In this document: positions 11,126 to 23,097 of the stretch, piece by piece
Numbering within the stretch: position 1 is the stretch's first letter
How the letters are laid out: the number at the start of each line of letters is the position of its first letter
Source: Eustoma russellianum
Taxonomy: Eukaryota > Streptophyta > Magnoliopsida > Gentianales > Gentianaceae
Direction: 5' to 3'
DNA: 64,000 bases
NCBI GenBank assembly: GCA_036186865.1
Contig: AP025075.1
Coordinates: 22,098,522 to 22,162,521, forward strand
The notes under the pieces: model-generated
What the model saw: the letters and a program-made list of their open reading frames with translations, nothing else
Told to the model about the DNA's origin: nothing
The model's database searches: none
Made by a program: the position numbers and the translations under genes

Positions 11126-13273
11126 CAGCAACCATTTAACCTAATTAGATCAGATACTATGACATAAACCACGACCGACCCGGATAACAATACGATTGAT
11201 TTTGATTGCGCTTACCAGATAGAAAAATTATTTTGATCATCAAGTTTCAAACAAGTATAAGAACTTGAAGTTAACCAAGTTGCCAAGGCCCTTCCTCCTC
11301 TCACCATTAAGATTTCAAGCAAGAGAGAGAGAGAGAGAGGGAATTCGCGAGCAGGATCAAGAAAAGACTTGGAAGGAATCAATCAGGATTCCTAATGCTT
11401 CTCCATGCTCAGCGAGACCACTTTGGCCAAGCAATTATATTGCTACGCTATTGGTAGGCAATACAATTGTTAGAATTTGATTGAACTCTGATCTGTGCTT
11501 GTGCCCCATGCGATGGAGGAGGAAACATGACTCTCATCATATATTATCGTCCTTGTGACGTAAAGCTCCACACACCAACCCTTCCTCCCCACAAAAACCC
11601 AACCTCATAGCTAAAACCAAGAGAATCAACAATACAGAAAGGGGAAAAAGGCTTTTGGGTTGTAAACACTAACCCGTTTCATATCTTCCACAGTTGTCTT
11701 TTGGCCTCCATCACCTTCATCAACTAATCTCCAGTACAAACTAGTTTTGCTGCCTTCCTTTCCTCCCTTGGTTATCTCTGCCCTTCATTCTTTGCCTCCA
11801 TAATACATGATCCCGTTTCATCGAGACAACGTCGTCGTAATACAAACTGAATGGAAGCTTGTTACACCTTATCCTTAGCAATCATTAAACTAGCAAAAAT
11901 AGGCTCGTGGAGAGAATAACATGAAGTCAGTTGGGTAGATGTGCAGACACAGAATGTTAGAAAGCGATCCCAACGCCTCTTGCCTCGTATACCAAGTGTT
12001 TCTCTTCCATGTATATATGGCAAACTTTCATCTTTCACAACTGTGATCGTTATCATGAAAGCCTCTCGTTTAACATTACAACTTTCTTCTGATACAACAC
12101 TGTTGCAAATCTTTTTTGAAAGGGAACTAGCACTTCTTCCTCTCAAGAGACACCCACCAGAGAAAAGCTAAAAAGATACACAAAGTACTTGGTTTTTAAG
12201 GAAACAAACAGAGTTTCAGAACAAGAAATTTCTGAAGACTTGACGTTCAAAATAGAGTTTACTTGTAGAGAGAACGAGTAAACAGCTTCAAGTTTAGTCT
12301 TTTGATCTCCTTGGTGATGCCAAAAAGAATAATGAAGTTTAGAGCGCCGGAGACTCAGGTTAGTGAAGCAAAAATTAGAGGAACCTATTAGCAAGGAAGA
12401 TGGAACTAATGTTCTACTTATCACGTCGCTTGCAACACCGCTCTACCATCAAGACGGACAATGTTGCAGATGCTGACAAGCGTGAAGATAGACAGGGTTA
12501 GTTGAATAATGAGAGCTAGTAACAGCAAATAATTGAGAAGTTAACAAGAACCTAAGGTCAGTAATCCACAATACTCGAAGAACAGCAGCACTTCCTGCAG
12601 TCTCCAAACTTGCAACTCCAAGAAACAATCAGTCCACTTTCCCACAACCCGGTAAAGACTAACTCAAGTGTCTTCCAACACCCATACATAGGGATCTTGA
12701 CTGAACTTAATGTGGGCGACTGAACTTAATGTGGGCAGCTACGAAAAAATTTAAAGCTAAAAGGCCACTAGGCCACCAAGGTAGAAGAGATACATATCAT
12801 GCGCTTTCAGGATTTGAAACACACACATACATGTACGTGTGTAGCACATATACATATGTGTCTATACATACACATTCATAATCCAAACATAGAGGGTAAG
12901 GCAAAGGTGCGAATAGGGATAAGAAAAGGGAGGAGAACAGCAGTTCAACAAAAAAAAAAAACATTTGTTACTAGAAGACACGAAATCAAATTTCCAAATT
13001 TCTAGGTTTATAATCCCAAACTATCTGAAGAAAGCAACTTAGTTACTGAAAACCAACTAGCTAAACAGGACACAAACAGAACAAGCATATATTAGGGTAA
13101 CAGTACTACAACACAAAGCAAACAAAAAGAAGGTAAATGGCCGGTCAGAATTTAATAACACAAAAGAAAAAAAAACACAGGATGCCAAATGAGGGAAAAT
13201 ATAATCTGCCCTGTTTCATTTCGGAGTTTCTTTTTCTTTTAACTTAACATTTTAGTCATGGGATGATCGGTTC
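11126..13273. other. Region downstream of calmodulin, no confident gene
   Basis: Several 70-95 codon frames occur on both strands at 11862-12424, but none has a recognised domain and they overlap one another. A GA run lies at 11322-11339 and a CA-rich stretch at 12820-12870. The part nearest 13273 should hold the calmodulin 3' UTR. No definite poly(A) signal was located. Confidence 0.4.
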
Positions 13274-15131
13274 TCACTTGGCCATCATGACCTTGACAAA
13301 CTCCTCATAGTTGATCTGGCCATCACCATCCACATCAGCTTCACGAATCATCTCATCGACCTCCTCATCTGTGAGCTTCTCACCAAGATTTGTCATGACA
13401 TGGCGAAGCTCAGCAGCAGAAATGAAACCATTTTGATCCTTGTCAAAAACACGGAAAGCTTCCTTAAGCTCCTCCTCCGAATCAGTGTCCTTCATCTTCC
13501 TTGCCATCAGGTTGAGGAACTCTGGGAAGTCGATGGTTCCATTGCCATCGGCATCAACTTCATTGATCATATCCTGAAGCTCAGCTTCAGTGGGATTTTG
13601 TCCCAGGGACCGCATCACAGTGCCAAGCTCCTTGGTGGTAATGCAACCTTAGGCAAGCATTAGAAGGAAAATTACAATTAGAGATAGCTAGAAATACACA
13701 AAACAAAGAAGAGCAACAGATACAGAAAATCAAAATAAAAGAGCCAATCAGATGCAAAAGCACTCCCAGTACACAGGTACAAGGAAAAAGACAGCACAGA
13801 CTAAACATTAGTCAAGGACTACCCAAGCAAGGATAAAATTCTGAACAGCATATAAAACATCTCACAAGTTGATGCATTCCAAAAATTTAAAGCAAGGCTT
13901 TAAGTGCCTGACGCCATGAAACATCGCAAATTAAAATAAATATTCATGAAAAAGCATTTTTAAATTCTTGGATCCATTAATAATGCAGAGAGACAGAACC
14001 CCAGCTTAAATCCCCTTGTGTTCAACATATGATTAAGGTTCAAGAACATAGTCTTAATCGAACTCTGTGTCAGATTGTTTACCCAACTACTAGTCAAAAG
14101 CCAAAAGTCAAATGCGGCGTCGATCTATAAAATTCTTGTAAACTATACTCAACGTTTTCTCTGCTCCCTAACTTTCAAAAAACTTTTGTCGGCAATAGAA
14201 CTTAAAGATGGATTCTATTTTCACCCATATTTCCCAATCTAACATCATAATATATCATAATAGTTCTGTAATGCGAATCCGATTCTTCAAGGCATTTCTT
14301 CTGTTTTCATATGTCACCAAGATGTCCTCTAAATTATCCTGAAATCAATCTATGAAAAGGAAAATAATAGAACTAGTATTCCCCAATCAATATTACAAAG
14401 AAGTCATCAACAACAGAAAATCCAGGGATTTTTTTTGTAAGTATTCCAGGAAAAAATGAAAAGCAAATGAGAAGGGAATATAAACGAACAAAGTAAGAAA
14501 ATCCTCAGATTCAATAGAACGGAATAAACAATATATCTTGACACCATAGGGATAATATACTGTCTTCACCAGGTGAAAGATCAAAACCCTTAACAACAAC
14601 GGCACTAGATAAAAATCAGATCTCAAAAACATCAGATCCCTATCAGCCTACTAACAATCATTCATCTTAATTACAACAGGACCTTCCTACACGAATTTAA
14701 TCATTAAACTATAAAAAGCATGGACTTCCCCATCATATTTCCCATCGGCCACCTCTAATTTAAAGGTAAAATCCAAGCCATAAACAATACTAGCTCAGAC
14801 CATCAGATCTCAACACCAGTCAAGAAAAGTTCCAGAAGATCTCTAATCTCCTCACCCCCACACAGCAAGGGGGAAAAATCAAAGAAATCGAAAACCTTTG
14901 ACAAAAAAAAGGCCAAGAAATCAAATCAGATCTAAAAACACCAGATTCCAAATGAATCCTTCAGAGATATCTCGAAGAGCTAAACAAGAATCAAATAAAA
15001 TCAAGAAATCAATGGAAGAGCAACATAAAAAAGGCAAGGGCGTGTAAAGAAAAACCATCTCCGTCCTTGTCAAATAGGCTAAAGGCTTCTTTGAACTCGG
15101 AGATCTGGTCATCGGTGAGCTGATCCGCCAT
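13274..15131 (-). CDS. CAM: Calmodulin, two exons
   Basis: Calmodulin is the calcium sensor that binds four Ca2+ ions and regulates kinases, channels and other targets in cytosol and nucleus. Exon 1 is 15131-15056 and exon 2 is 13647-13274. Joined they give 149 residues, the normal length, ending VKVMMAK-stop. Exon 1 encodes [13 protein letters not shown] through the first EF-hand up to Gly26. Exon 2 supplies the rest. The four EF-hand loops, at residues 21-32, 57-68, 94-105 and 130-141, each start with Asp and end with Glu (DKDGDG, DADGNG, DKDQNG, DVDGDG). The intron lies in phase 1 in codon 26, the position usual in plant calmodulin genes, with GT and AG borders. Nothing is damaged. It is the only clearly intact host gene in the window; a TATA box and a MITE lie upstream. 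Confidence 0.97.
13648..15055 (-). other. Calmodulin intron, 1408 bp
   Basis: On the minus strand it starts GTTTTTC after GATG and ends CCTAAG before GTTGCATT. Splicing restores the GGT (Gly26) codon. The sequence is AT-rich and no embedded gene or repeat was recognised. Confidence 0.93.
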
Positions 15132-15268
15132 TTCTTCTTAATGATTGTGCTGAAATATCAGCTTTTGAGGAGAGAGGAAAGAGAGATGGTTTGGTTTGAA
15201 GGGGTCTCGAGCCTAAGAGGAAACAGCAAGGCAAATGTGAACGAAGGATATGAGAAGTCTCCCCTCTT

Positions 15269-15276
15269 TATTTATA
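15269..15276 (-). promoter_or_regulatory. Calmodulin TATA box
   Basis: TATAAATA on the minus strand, 138 bp upstream of the calmodulin ATG. It would place transcription start near 15240 and give a 5' leader of roughly 100-110 bp. Confidence 0.6.
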
Positions 15277-15413
15277 CTAATATTTTCATGGTGGATTAAT
15301 GACCTGTCTTCTTTCCTTTTTTTTTTTTAATTGTTTCTTTTTTTCCCTACGTTGTTTTTATGTTTATATTCTCTCATTTTGATGTTCATTTACACCATAT
15401 GTCTCTATCTTTT

Positions 15414-15591
15414 GGGATGAGATCTACTCACCCAAAATTTTTCACATCTCTTCTTATCGTACGACACGTACCAGCGGAAGAATGATGAAGTTAGATACAT
15501 GTCATCCTCATCTAGTCTCACCACTCTCTCCTGCTGCCACGTGTCGTGTGGTAGAAAGAGAGGTGAAGAATTTTAGGTGAGTGATCCAAAC
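15414..15591. mobile_element. MULE-type MITE in the calmodulin upstream region
   Basis: The 178 bp segment has inverted ends: ACTCACCCAAAATTTTTCAC on the left and an imperfect complement ending GTGAGTGATCC on the right. It is flanked by perfect 11 bp direct repeats CTCTATCTTTT (15403-15413 and 15592-15602). Terminal inversion and a 9-11 bp duplication suit a Mutator-like MITE. Its right half carries CACGTG (15538-15543), a G-box core, about 260 bp above the calmodulin TATA box. A related palindrome lies at 21575-21670. Confidence 0.65.
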
Positions 15592-16489
15592 CTCTATCTT
15601 TTAGGATCAGGTATTATTTGTCTGTTATTCATCTTTTTAAGATTTTAACAATAGTTTTTGTTGTTGTTGTGATATAATAGATGTCGTTGTTGTATTTAAA
15701 CCATATGTCTTCGACTAAAAAAATCAAATATTTAGCTAGGGACAAAGTAAAAAAGCAATGCATATAAAAATTAAATTTTAACTTATTTTGTTTAATGATT
15801 ATTTTGATCCAAAAGCTATGGTAAAATGTGGTTTTGTCCTAAACTGCTGGCACCAGATATTCTGTCTTTTTTTATTAATTCAAATTAGAAACTGTTGATT
15901 GATCTTTTTTCAAATACTAATGTAATTGATAAATTGAAAAGGTTAAATGCGAAACGGGCATTTGATTATAACTTATGGGACATTATTACGTTATATTCTT
16001 GAATTTTTTTTGTCATAAACAAAAATTATATATAATCCGATATTTATTATTATTGACAATTGAATGTGACAGTAATGCCACGTGACTCTCTTTTACTGAT
16101 AGTCAAAGTTCAGCGTGATGCTTCCTTTTCATAATATTTTTTTTTTTAAAAAAAAACAACTCTATTTTCCGATTTTTTTCGTTGTCTTGTTTTATTTCAC
16201 AGGGTGACCATAAAAGTAAAGAAAAAAATTTGGAGACATTTGAGTTAAGGGTCAATAAAGTTTATAATTTTCGAAAGAAGATTATATATTCCAATAATTA
16301 TTATAAAGGTTGTTAAACTTTAAACTTTTTTACAGAGATTTTTTAAAATTTTAAAAATAATTTTAAAATACCACATCAACATGATGTTGCTTACTTGACA
16401 AATAATCTTGATTTTTTTTTTTTAAACAGCACAAAAAAAAATACGAATCACGGGAGATTTTAAATTTCAGACCGTCTTCATTAGGCAGC
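15592..16489. other. AT-rich intergenic DNA, no gene seen
   Basis: Poly(T)/poly(A) runs and AT-rich sequence only. No coding or RNA feature was recognised. Confidence 0.5.
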
Positions 16490-16497
16490 GTAGTACC

Positions 16498-17562
16498 TAG
16501 GGGCGGTAATTCGGTAAACAGATCGTGTTTGTTGTTTTTCGGGTATTAAAATATCAAACTCATACCTGATCCATTTTCTATTGAAATAGATATCCAAACC
16601 TGCACATATTAGGTTTCACGTCGTGTATCAGGTTTACTCACAAACTTGACAAGTACAAATATTTTAGGTCGTGTTCGGGTCATTTCGTGTATTTTTTAGG
16701 CTTCGTGTATTTTTTAGGTTTCATGTATTTAAACCGAATACTGTTACAATGTATCATTGATACAACGTATCATTGATACAACAATAGGTTCAGAACCAAA
16801 AGTTCAAGATTAAAAATGTCATAAAGCAAGAAATGAAATCATAGAATCTCAGGATCAAAAAGAAAATTCACAAGAGGTGTGTCTTAACTCTTGAACGCGG
16901 GTGTAGAAGAGAGCGGATGCAAATGGCGGGTGGCGACGGTTGTTAAAGAGAGAAGAAGAGAGGTGGAGGCAGAGGCGGAGGTTGTTAAAGACGGGAGAGG
17001 AGACGGAGAGCAGCGGCTGTAAAAGGTGGGAGCAGAGGCGTAGCGATCAACTGTTAAAGACGGAAGAGGAGATCGAGGGAGACGGAGGGCAGCGGCTGTA
17101 AAAGGTGGGAGCAGAGGCGTAGCCATCAGCTGTTAAAGACGGAAGAGGAGATCGAAGGAGACGGAGGGCAGCGGCTGTAAAAGGTGGGAGCAGTGGCGGG
17201 GCCGGCGGCTGTTAAGGATAAGAGAGGAGACGGAGGACAGTGGGGCAACGGCTGTAAAAGGTGGGAGCAGAGATGGAGGGAGACGAAGGCGACAGTTGTT
17301 AAAGACGGAAGAGGAGACGAAGGCCGGAAGGAGAAGGATGGTGGCCGGACGGGAGACAGATAGTTCAGCCTTTAGAGAAGAGAATAGAGAATGATGTAGG
17401 AGTTGGATTTGGGTAGCCAGATACGGGGCGGCGGCGGGCAAAGGGTAAGAGCTTAAGTTTTAGGGTTTGTACATGAAATCCACCAAGGCTATACCCATAC
17501 ACATGATGAGCGTATCAGATTTGTGTCGTATTTTGATATCGTGTCTACGATTTTCGTCCCTA
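16498..17562 (+). mobile_element. Non-autonomous hAT-like element with internal tandem repeats
   Basis: The left end TAGGGGCGGTAAT and the right end (reverse complement TAGGGACGAAAAT) form imperfect terminal inverted repeats like those of plant hAT elements. Flanking 8 bp sequences are GTAGTACC (16490-16497) and GTAGTATG (17563-17570), matching at six of eight positions. Subterminal CGTGTTTGT- and TCGTGTAT-like phrases are also hAT-like. No transposase is encoded. The middle (about 16965-17330) is GC-rich tandem repeat. Frames across it are Ser/Pro/Leu-rich repeat products and are not called as genes. Confidence 0.65.
16965..17330 (+). repeat. About 80 bp GC-rich tandem repeat inside the hAT-like element
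   Basis: Units contain GACGGAGGGCAGCGGCTGTA, AAAGGTGGGAGCAG and CTGTTAAAGACGGAAGAGGA. At least four units are visible. The last is more diverged. Confidence 0.8.
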
Positions 17563-17570
17563 GTAGTATG

Positions 17571-18179
17571 GTGTCTTCATTATCTACAAGTCGTGCATCC
17601 CATTCCAGCTGCCACAGAAAGAGCCGCAAAGTATTACAAAAATGAAGAAAATAGAGATAAAGAAAGATGAAGATCATCTAGATTTCTTTCCTTAAACTAT
17701 AAAATGAGAAAGAAAAGAAGAGAAAAAGGGTTCAAAAGGATGGAGAAGAAGAGAATGATTAAACAAATCATATAGATCTATATTACAAAGCACTGATAAT
17801 TTTTGTGTTTTACGTCCCGATTGATCGAGACAACCAACAACAACTTTTTCAGATTGTCGTCCTGATCAACTGGAAATCTCCCAACGGGAACGTAAAACGG
17901 AAAAAAATAATACTGATATGTCGATTATCCAAAAACATTGCAAAATCTTGTAAAATTACACACAAAAACACTACACAAATATGCATGAGACTTAATTAAC
18001 ATAATATAACAATCGAAAAATGCATGTTATCAATTGGCAGTTGGGTGTAACTGTAATGCAGGTTACTTCATTTAAAATTCTATAGGTTAACGTTCTAATA
18101 TCATTGTTGCGGCTTCCACTAATTTTGTTATGAGAGAATGCAGTTTTATTCCTGTTACTGTCATGTAAGAATGTTGCTG
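17571..18179. other. Intergenic DNA, no gene seen
   Basis: A purine-rich stretch (17630-17760) and AT-rich sequence. No coding or RNA feature was recognised. Confidence 0.4.
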
Positions 18180-19288
18180 AATAGGTCGTGCTTAGGCTTG
18201 AACTTGTTTTTAATGAGATCTAAGGAGTCAGAACCAAATTGCATGAGGAGGATGTGCCACGGAAAGAAGTAGAGGAATCACGTCCGTGGTGCTTTGTATA
18301 ACCTTATTTTTGGCCAATGTGGCTTGTAACCTTAGCATTCTATTCTAGAGTCATTTGTGATGTTTTTAAAGTGTTTAATGTAGATTAAAGCGTGTGTAAA
18401 AGTTTTAGGAGTTGCACTTTCCAAGTTAGGAAACAAGGGTTTCTAGAAGGATTTCATTATGATGATCTCTGGATAGTTATATACCGATATCTTTCTCAAC
18501 TGAGGTTGTATTGAGATGATTGCAAAGGATATGAATATCTTACATTCTTATCTACAGCTCTCGAGAAGATATCATTGGCAAATTCGGCTTCCAGGAGGAC
18601 CATTATCCTTATTCAAAATCAGACATTTTCAAGAATCCTAGTTGGAGCAGGAGTCCTATGTACTAATTGACCAGTTGAAAGTTATTCGACCATATCTCGA
18701 GCTACAGGTGTTGGATTTTAACATGATTCAAACTGGGTTACAAAGTTAACGTCTGTGGCTACAATTATCAAGAAGAGCACGTTATTAGAATAAGCTTCTA
18801 GAAGGATTAAAAATGCGCCACAAAGTTGATATAAATTGTAGAGTCATAGTTTAAGTAGGATTCTTGTAACTGCCTAGCTAGTTTAGGTCTTTCTAGGTTT
18901 TATCTTCTATATAAGCGTTGTAACAGACTTTTTTTGGGAAGAGATTAATAATATTTGATAGAATTTTTGGCCAAGTGCTGTTTTGTAAGAAGAATATTGT
19001 GTTTCTTGATCATTGATCAAGATTTAAAATTCTTATCAACGTATTGAGCATACGTTGTGGCGAATTCGAATTCAACCAATTCAAGTCACGTCTCAAGGAT
19101 GGACTCTGTTCTTGTACACGTACAAACTGGCTTTGGAAGAATCTTTACTCACATCCTAAAAGAGTTCATACGATTTCAAGGGAAGAACATCTCTTGATTA
19201 CTCGAACAAGGTATTCTTGGAATAAACACGTTAGAACCAAAGGAAAGATCGTATCTCGCGTCTTCAAACGCGCATCAGTTTTACATTA
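18180..19288 (+). mobile_element. Probable LTR fragment or decayed solo LTR
   Basis: TATATAAGCG near 18910 is followed by a transcription-start-like region and then by sequence resembling an LTR R-U5 segment (TTTTGGCCAAGTGCTGTTTTG, then a GATCATTGATCAAG phrase). No matching second LTR, primer-binding site or target-site duplication was found, so the ends given are approximate and the assignment rests on composition and signal order. Confidence 0.35.
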
Positions 19289-19758
19289 GTGTGGTGCTGT
19301 GACTTTGCATTAGCTGCATTCTGCCTTGTCTTGTTTATGTATACTGATGTGCTTGAGTTTGAACTGGTTTTGAATTTGTATGGTGCTGTGACTTTGCATT
19401 AACTGTAGTATGGCATGTCTTGTTATGCAAACTGATGTGCTTTGCAATGCAATTGTCATGTCCTTACATGTATCAATGGTTTACATTACTGGTTGCAGTG
19501 CTCTGAATTGTCATGACTTTGCAGTAGTTGAAACTTGCATTGATACTCTCATGTAATATGTAGTTGCATTACTTCTGGTTTGCAAGTAAATTTCATGTAA
19601 GCCTAAGCCCTAAGAGAGTTTTTCCCATGGTTTTGAATTGGTGTGAATTTGCATTATGGACTCAACTGCTTTGCATTATTGAATCAACAGCATTGCTGAC
19701 TTTTCATTAAACTCAACTAAACTGCTGCAGCTTGTCATAATTTCATAAAGCTCAACTC
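19289..19758. other. Sequence with a short repeated phrase, no gene seen
   Basis: TGGTGCTGTGACTTTGCATTA occurs at about 19292 and again near 19380, each followed by ACTGATGTGCTT, indicating a local duplication of roughly 90 bp. No coding feature was recognised. Confidence 0.45.
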
Positions 19759-19767
19759 CATTGCTAA

Positions 19768-19962
19768 AAAGGGCGAGCTTTAGAGCAACTGATAAGGTTG
19801 CTGCTTTGTGACTTTGAGGTCACGGGTTCGATCCGCGAAAACAGCCTCTTGCACAAAGTGTAGAGTAAGCTTGCGTACATCAGATCGCGAAACGATCCGG
19901 TCCCTCCCCCGACCTTACGCAAATGAGGAAGCCTATTACACCGGGAAAGTCCTTTTCAACTG
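19768..19962 (+). mobile_element. tRNA-derived SINE with 9 bp TSD
   Basis: The element carries a B box GGTTCGATCC (19825-19834) about 45 bp after an A-box-like TAGAGCAACTGATAAGG. After the tRNA-like head come CTTGCGTACATCAGATCG, a CCCTCCCCCGACC block and a CACCGGGAAAGTCC-like end, which match the body of a widespread plant SINE type. Perfect direct repeats CATTGCTAA flank it (19759-19767 and 19963-19971). It is not a tRNA gene because the cloverleaf cannot be completed and a SINE body follows. Confidence 0.8.
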
Positions 19963-19971
19963 CATTGCTAA

Positions 19972-20451
19972 GGGTTGCATTAATTTGGTTATGCAATATA
20001 CACAACCAAACATATTAGGTGGCATTAATTTGAATTGGTCATTTCTCATTCAACATCAAAGGCCATTTGTAACAGCAACATGAATCAAGTCTGTACAGAA
20101 TCTGGTTTTTAGTTTTGGCGTTTGCAACAGAAACATGGTCTGTTCATTTAACTCAAGTTGATAAACATACAAACAACATTTCACATTGTTCAGACACACA
20201 ACAATTTATTCAATTAAACCGAATTCTTATAGAACATTTTACAGCATTTCAGACTCACAACATTTCACCTCATTTCATTCATTGCTTATACTCCCACTAA
20301 AATCACTACACTTAATATATCTCCAGCCATTTCTATTTCATAATTTCATGCTTACAGAAAAAAAAAAATAAAGAGAAAACAGCTATGAATTTGCAAACAC
20401 CAGTCATTATCGTTATTTGTGCCATTTTTTTGTTACATTAAAGGGTTTGCA
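19972..20451. other. AT-rich intergenic DNA, no gene seen
   Basis: No recognisable coding, RNA or mobile feature. Confidence 0.45.
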
Positions 20452-20648
20452 TTTTCCATGGATTGACTTTGAAATATGATGGAATAAAGTAAAATGACTC
20501 ATTAAATTGGCTGCGTTTCTTATATTGTGAAGTAGCAGTTGATCGACACAGCTTGATCATTGTGAGTCATCAAGAAATAACTTCTGTGTGTTTATAACAC
20601 ATGGTTATAGTTGCGTACATCCAACCCCTATATCCTACTATAAACGGA
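20452..20648 (+). mobile_element. SINE-like element, copy C, 3' end diverged
   Basis: Plus-strand copy of the family at 10846-11125 and 46866-47135. Shared blocks include GAAATATGATGGAATAAAG, GACTCATTAAATTGG, AGCAGTTGATCGACA, CTGTGTGTTTATAAC and GTACATCCAACCCC. The TTG tail is not visible. Confidence 0.6.
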
Positions 20649-21570
20649 AATTTCTAAGACAATGAGATGGGTTTAAAGCATTTTAGAATTCCACTATCTT
20701 TATCAATGTCTTTCTTCCCCCAATCACATTTTATGTACTCAAAACAAAGGTCCTTAGCTCCACCTCCCAGGTCGCCTGAGGCTGTGTTTGATGATCTTGT
20801 TTACCTCAAAAGCACTATCACAGGAAAATGAGATGAATAGTGGTTAACGAAAAATTATATTTTTCAAAATTAATTTTGACCTCCTTTTAAAATAGGTTTT
20901 GAAATTTTCAGAATCTGATCGCTAGATTGAAAAATGTTTTTCTATTTTCACAAAATTCTAAATGACTTTGAAATCTCCATAAACTAATTTTAGGGTGTGT
21001 GGACCATTAAATTTGGTTGAAATCCCTGCAAGCCCTTTAAATACGTTTTTCTCTAGATAGCAGCAAATTCTGCAATTTTTAATAATATATAATTCTCAAA
21101 TAATAAATAATAAGTTACCGAAAAAATCCTTGGTAACAAATAGTTGTTGAAGCTTGTAACACCACATAATCTGCACCAAATTCACTTCTTTAGGCCGCCC
21201 CTTATAGGTTTGTATACCAACCTGATTTTTGTCTTGAATAGTAAGAATATCATATGATATATGAAAAATAAATAAATGTCACATATTTAATAAGAATTCC
21301 GGCAACTATATTATATAATCGACCAAGGTAATTAATCGAAACAACAGAAATCCATATTTTATATAGTGTAATACAACACAAATAATAAATTTGTATTAAG
21401 CTCATTATACCCTTTTTTCGAAAAAATAGACAATGTAGGTTGATAATGTGTCAGTATGATGACATGACAATAATAGTTGAAATGACGTCAAGTAGTATAA
21501 CTTCATTAAACAACATGGCTATATATCAAGAGATAGATCTCTACGCCGTCTTCACTCTAAGCCCATTGTT
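20649..21570. other. AT-rich intergenic DNA, no gene seen
   Basis: No coding or RNA feature was recognised. Confidence 0.45.
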
Positions 21571-21574
21571 TACC

Positions 21575-21670
21575 GTCCGACACGTGGCACCAAGAGGGAT
21601 GGTGATGTTAAATGAGTGTTACCCGCATCTAGCCTCACCATTCTCTCTTGATGTCACGTGTCAGACGATG
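21575..21670. mobile_element. Diverged copy of the calmodulin-upstream MITE family
   Basis: The core is a palindrome with arms ACACGTGGCACCAAGAGGGA and a near-complement ending TCTTGATGTCACGTGT, separated by GTTACCCGCATCTAGCCTCA-like sequence. The order CGACACGT, ATGATGTTA, CATCTAG-CTCACCA, CACGTGTC matches 15470-15546. The outer terminal repeats and TSD are not clear. Confidence 0.5.
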
Positions 21671-21763
21671 GAGAATGAGGTAAAAATGGAGGTAGTGAGG
21701 AGATCCGGTCCCATATATCAAGGACATGGCTACCATGTAGGATATATAGAAAACAAAATCTAA

Positions 21764-23097
21764 AGTTGGTAGAACCAACTTGCCTTTTTGTCCCCTAACA
21801 ATGAACAAAGTTGTCTTTTGCTGCATTTTTCATTTTCCAGCAATTAAGCTTGCCTCACATTTTTCCCTTTTGGGTAACTTAATCTACAGAACTTGGAAAA
21901 ACAACGTTCGACACTTACGGTACCTTACTGGACAAATAAATATTTATTTACTTGCAACATTAGAAAAATATTACATATATACATAGGCCGTATGTTCATG
22001 TCACACAAATATGTACTAAATCATGTCTTAATATCATTCAAACTATATTCACAACAGATATGTACTAATCATGTCTTAAAATCATTCAAACTATATTCAC
22101 ACCCACGCACAATGTAGTGTTTCAATGCTGCTAGGTCGAATGCCTAATTCGTAGGAGACACCTTTTGTAAGTTACTGAGTAAATCTTCATTCAACCTAAA
22201 AAACTACTGAACTCATAATTCACATCTTCTACAATGCTTTTTAAAACTGAGATAATGGCGGCTCTCAAGACCAGAGAATAACGTGTTTCTCCAACATTCA
22301 ACATATTTTTTTGTATGGTGCTGGAGAATGATGGCGCGAGTTGAGGTAGGACGCTTAGACTAGGAGTGTAGCTTATCTCTTGTAATTTATATTAGCCAAA
22401 CATTGTGCTATTATATTCAAAAAAAAAAAAAAAAACATTGTGCTATTTTGGAGGAAACGGATAATTACATAGTTATAGGCCATGTTAAAGTGCGTCTTGG
22501 GCAAACTCGGGTAAGTTGGTCTGGAAATTGATTTATCTTTTAGTTTAAATTTTGAGGATATGGGAGAATATCTTAAATATTAGGGGACAAAAGTAATCAA
22601 CCCTTCTTTTTAGATACAAAATAATGTTTTTTTTGGACTTGTAGATATTGTGTAACTAAAAAAGGGGCACCGGGAATGTAATAAATTTAAACTTTAAGAA
22701 GGCCACCAAATAATTGACGGTGTGTAACAACGTGACATAAGTTTGAACCTTTCATACTAAAATTTTGAATGGTTTTTTTATTAAGTATAATACTTTTTGG
22801 CCTATATTTTTATGAAATCACAAAGATTACATTTAAAATAACGCTTATAGCTACTTTCCATTAGGAGAATGATAGAAATATTTTTTTTGTGTTATTTTAT
22901 AGTGACACACTTTTTATTTGACTTTGATCCATGATCAATGATGAACCATAAAATAAAAACAATGATGTAAAAATAAAAACACATATGCTTTTATAATAAG
23001 AAAACTGTGCTTTATCATCCCTTCAATTATGCAGGTTTATATCACATGATTTTGCTGACAATTAGTACTTTTATAATCATTTTATCTTTTAGAAAGA
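21764..23097. other. AT-rich intergenic DNA, no gene seen
   Basis: Includes a local duplication at 22004-22101 (ATGTACTAA...CATTCAAACTATATTCACA twice) and an A run at 22421-22435. No coding feature was recognised. Confidence 0.45.

Noticed and set aside
11862..12424. Short genes on both strands below calmodulin
   Set aside because: Overlapping 75-95 codon frames without domains, splice context or codon evidence.
16884..17441. Ser/Pro/Leu-rich proteins on the minus strand
   Set aside because: They are translations of the tandem repeat inside the hAT-like element.
19772..19845. tRNA gene
   Set aside because: B box is good but stems do not form a full cloverleaf, and a SINE body and target-site duplications surround it.
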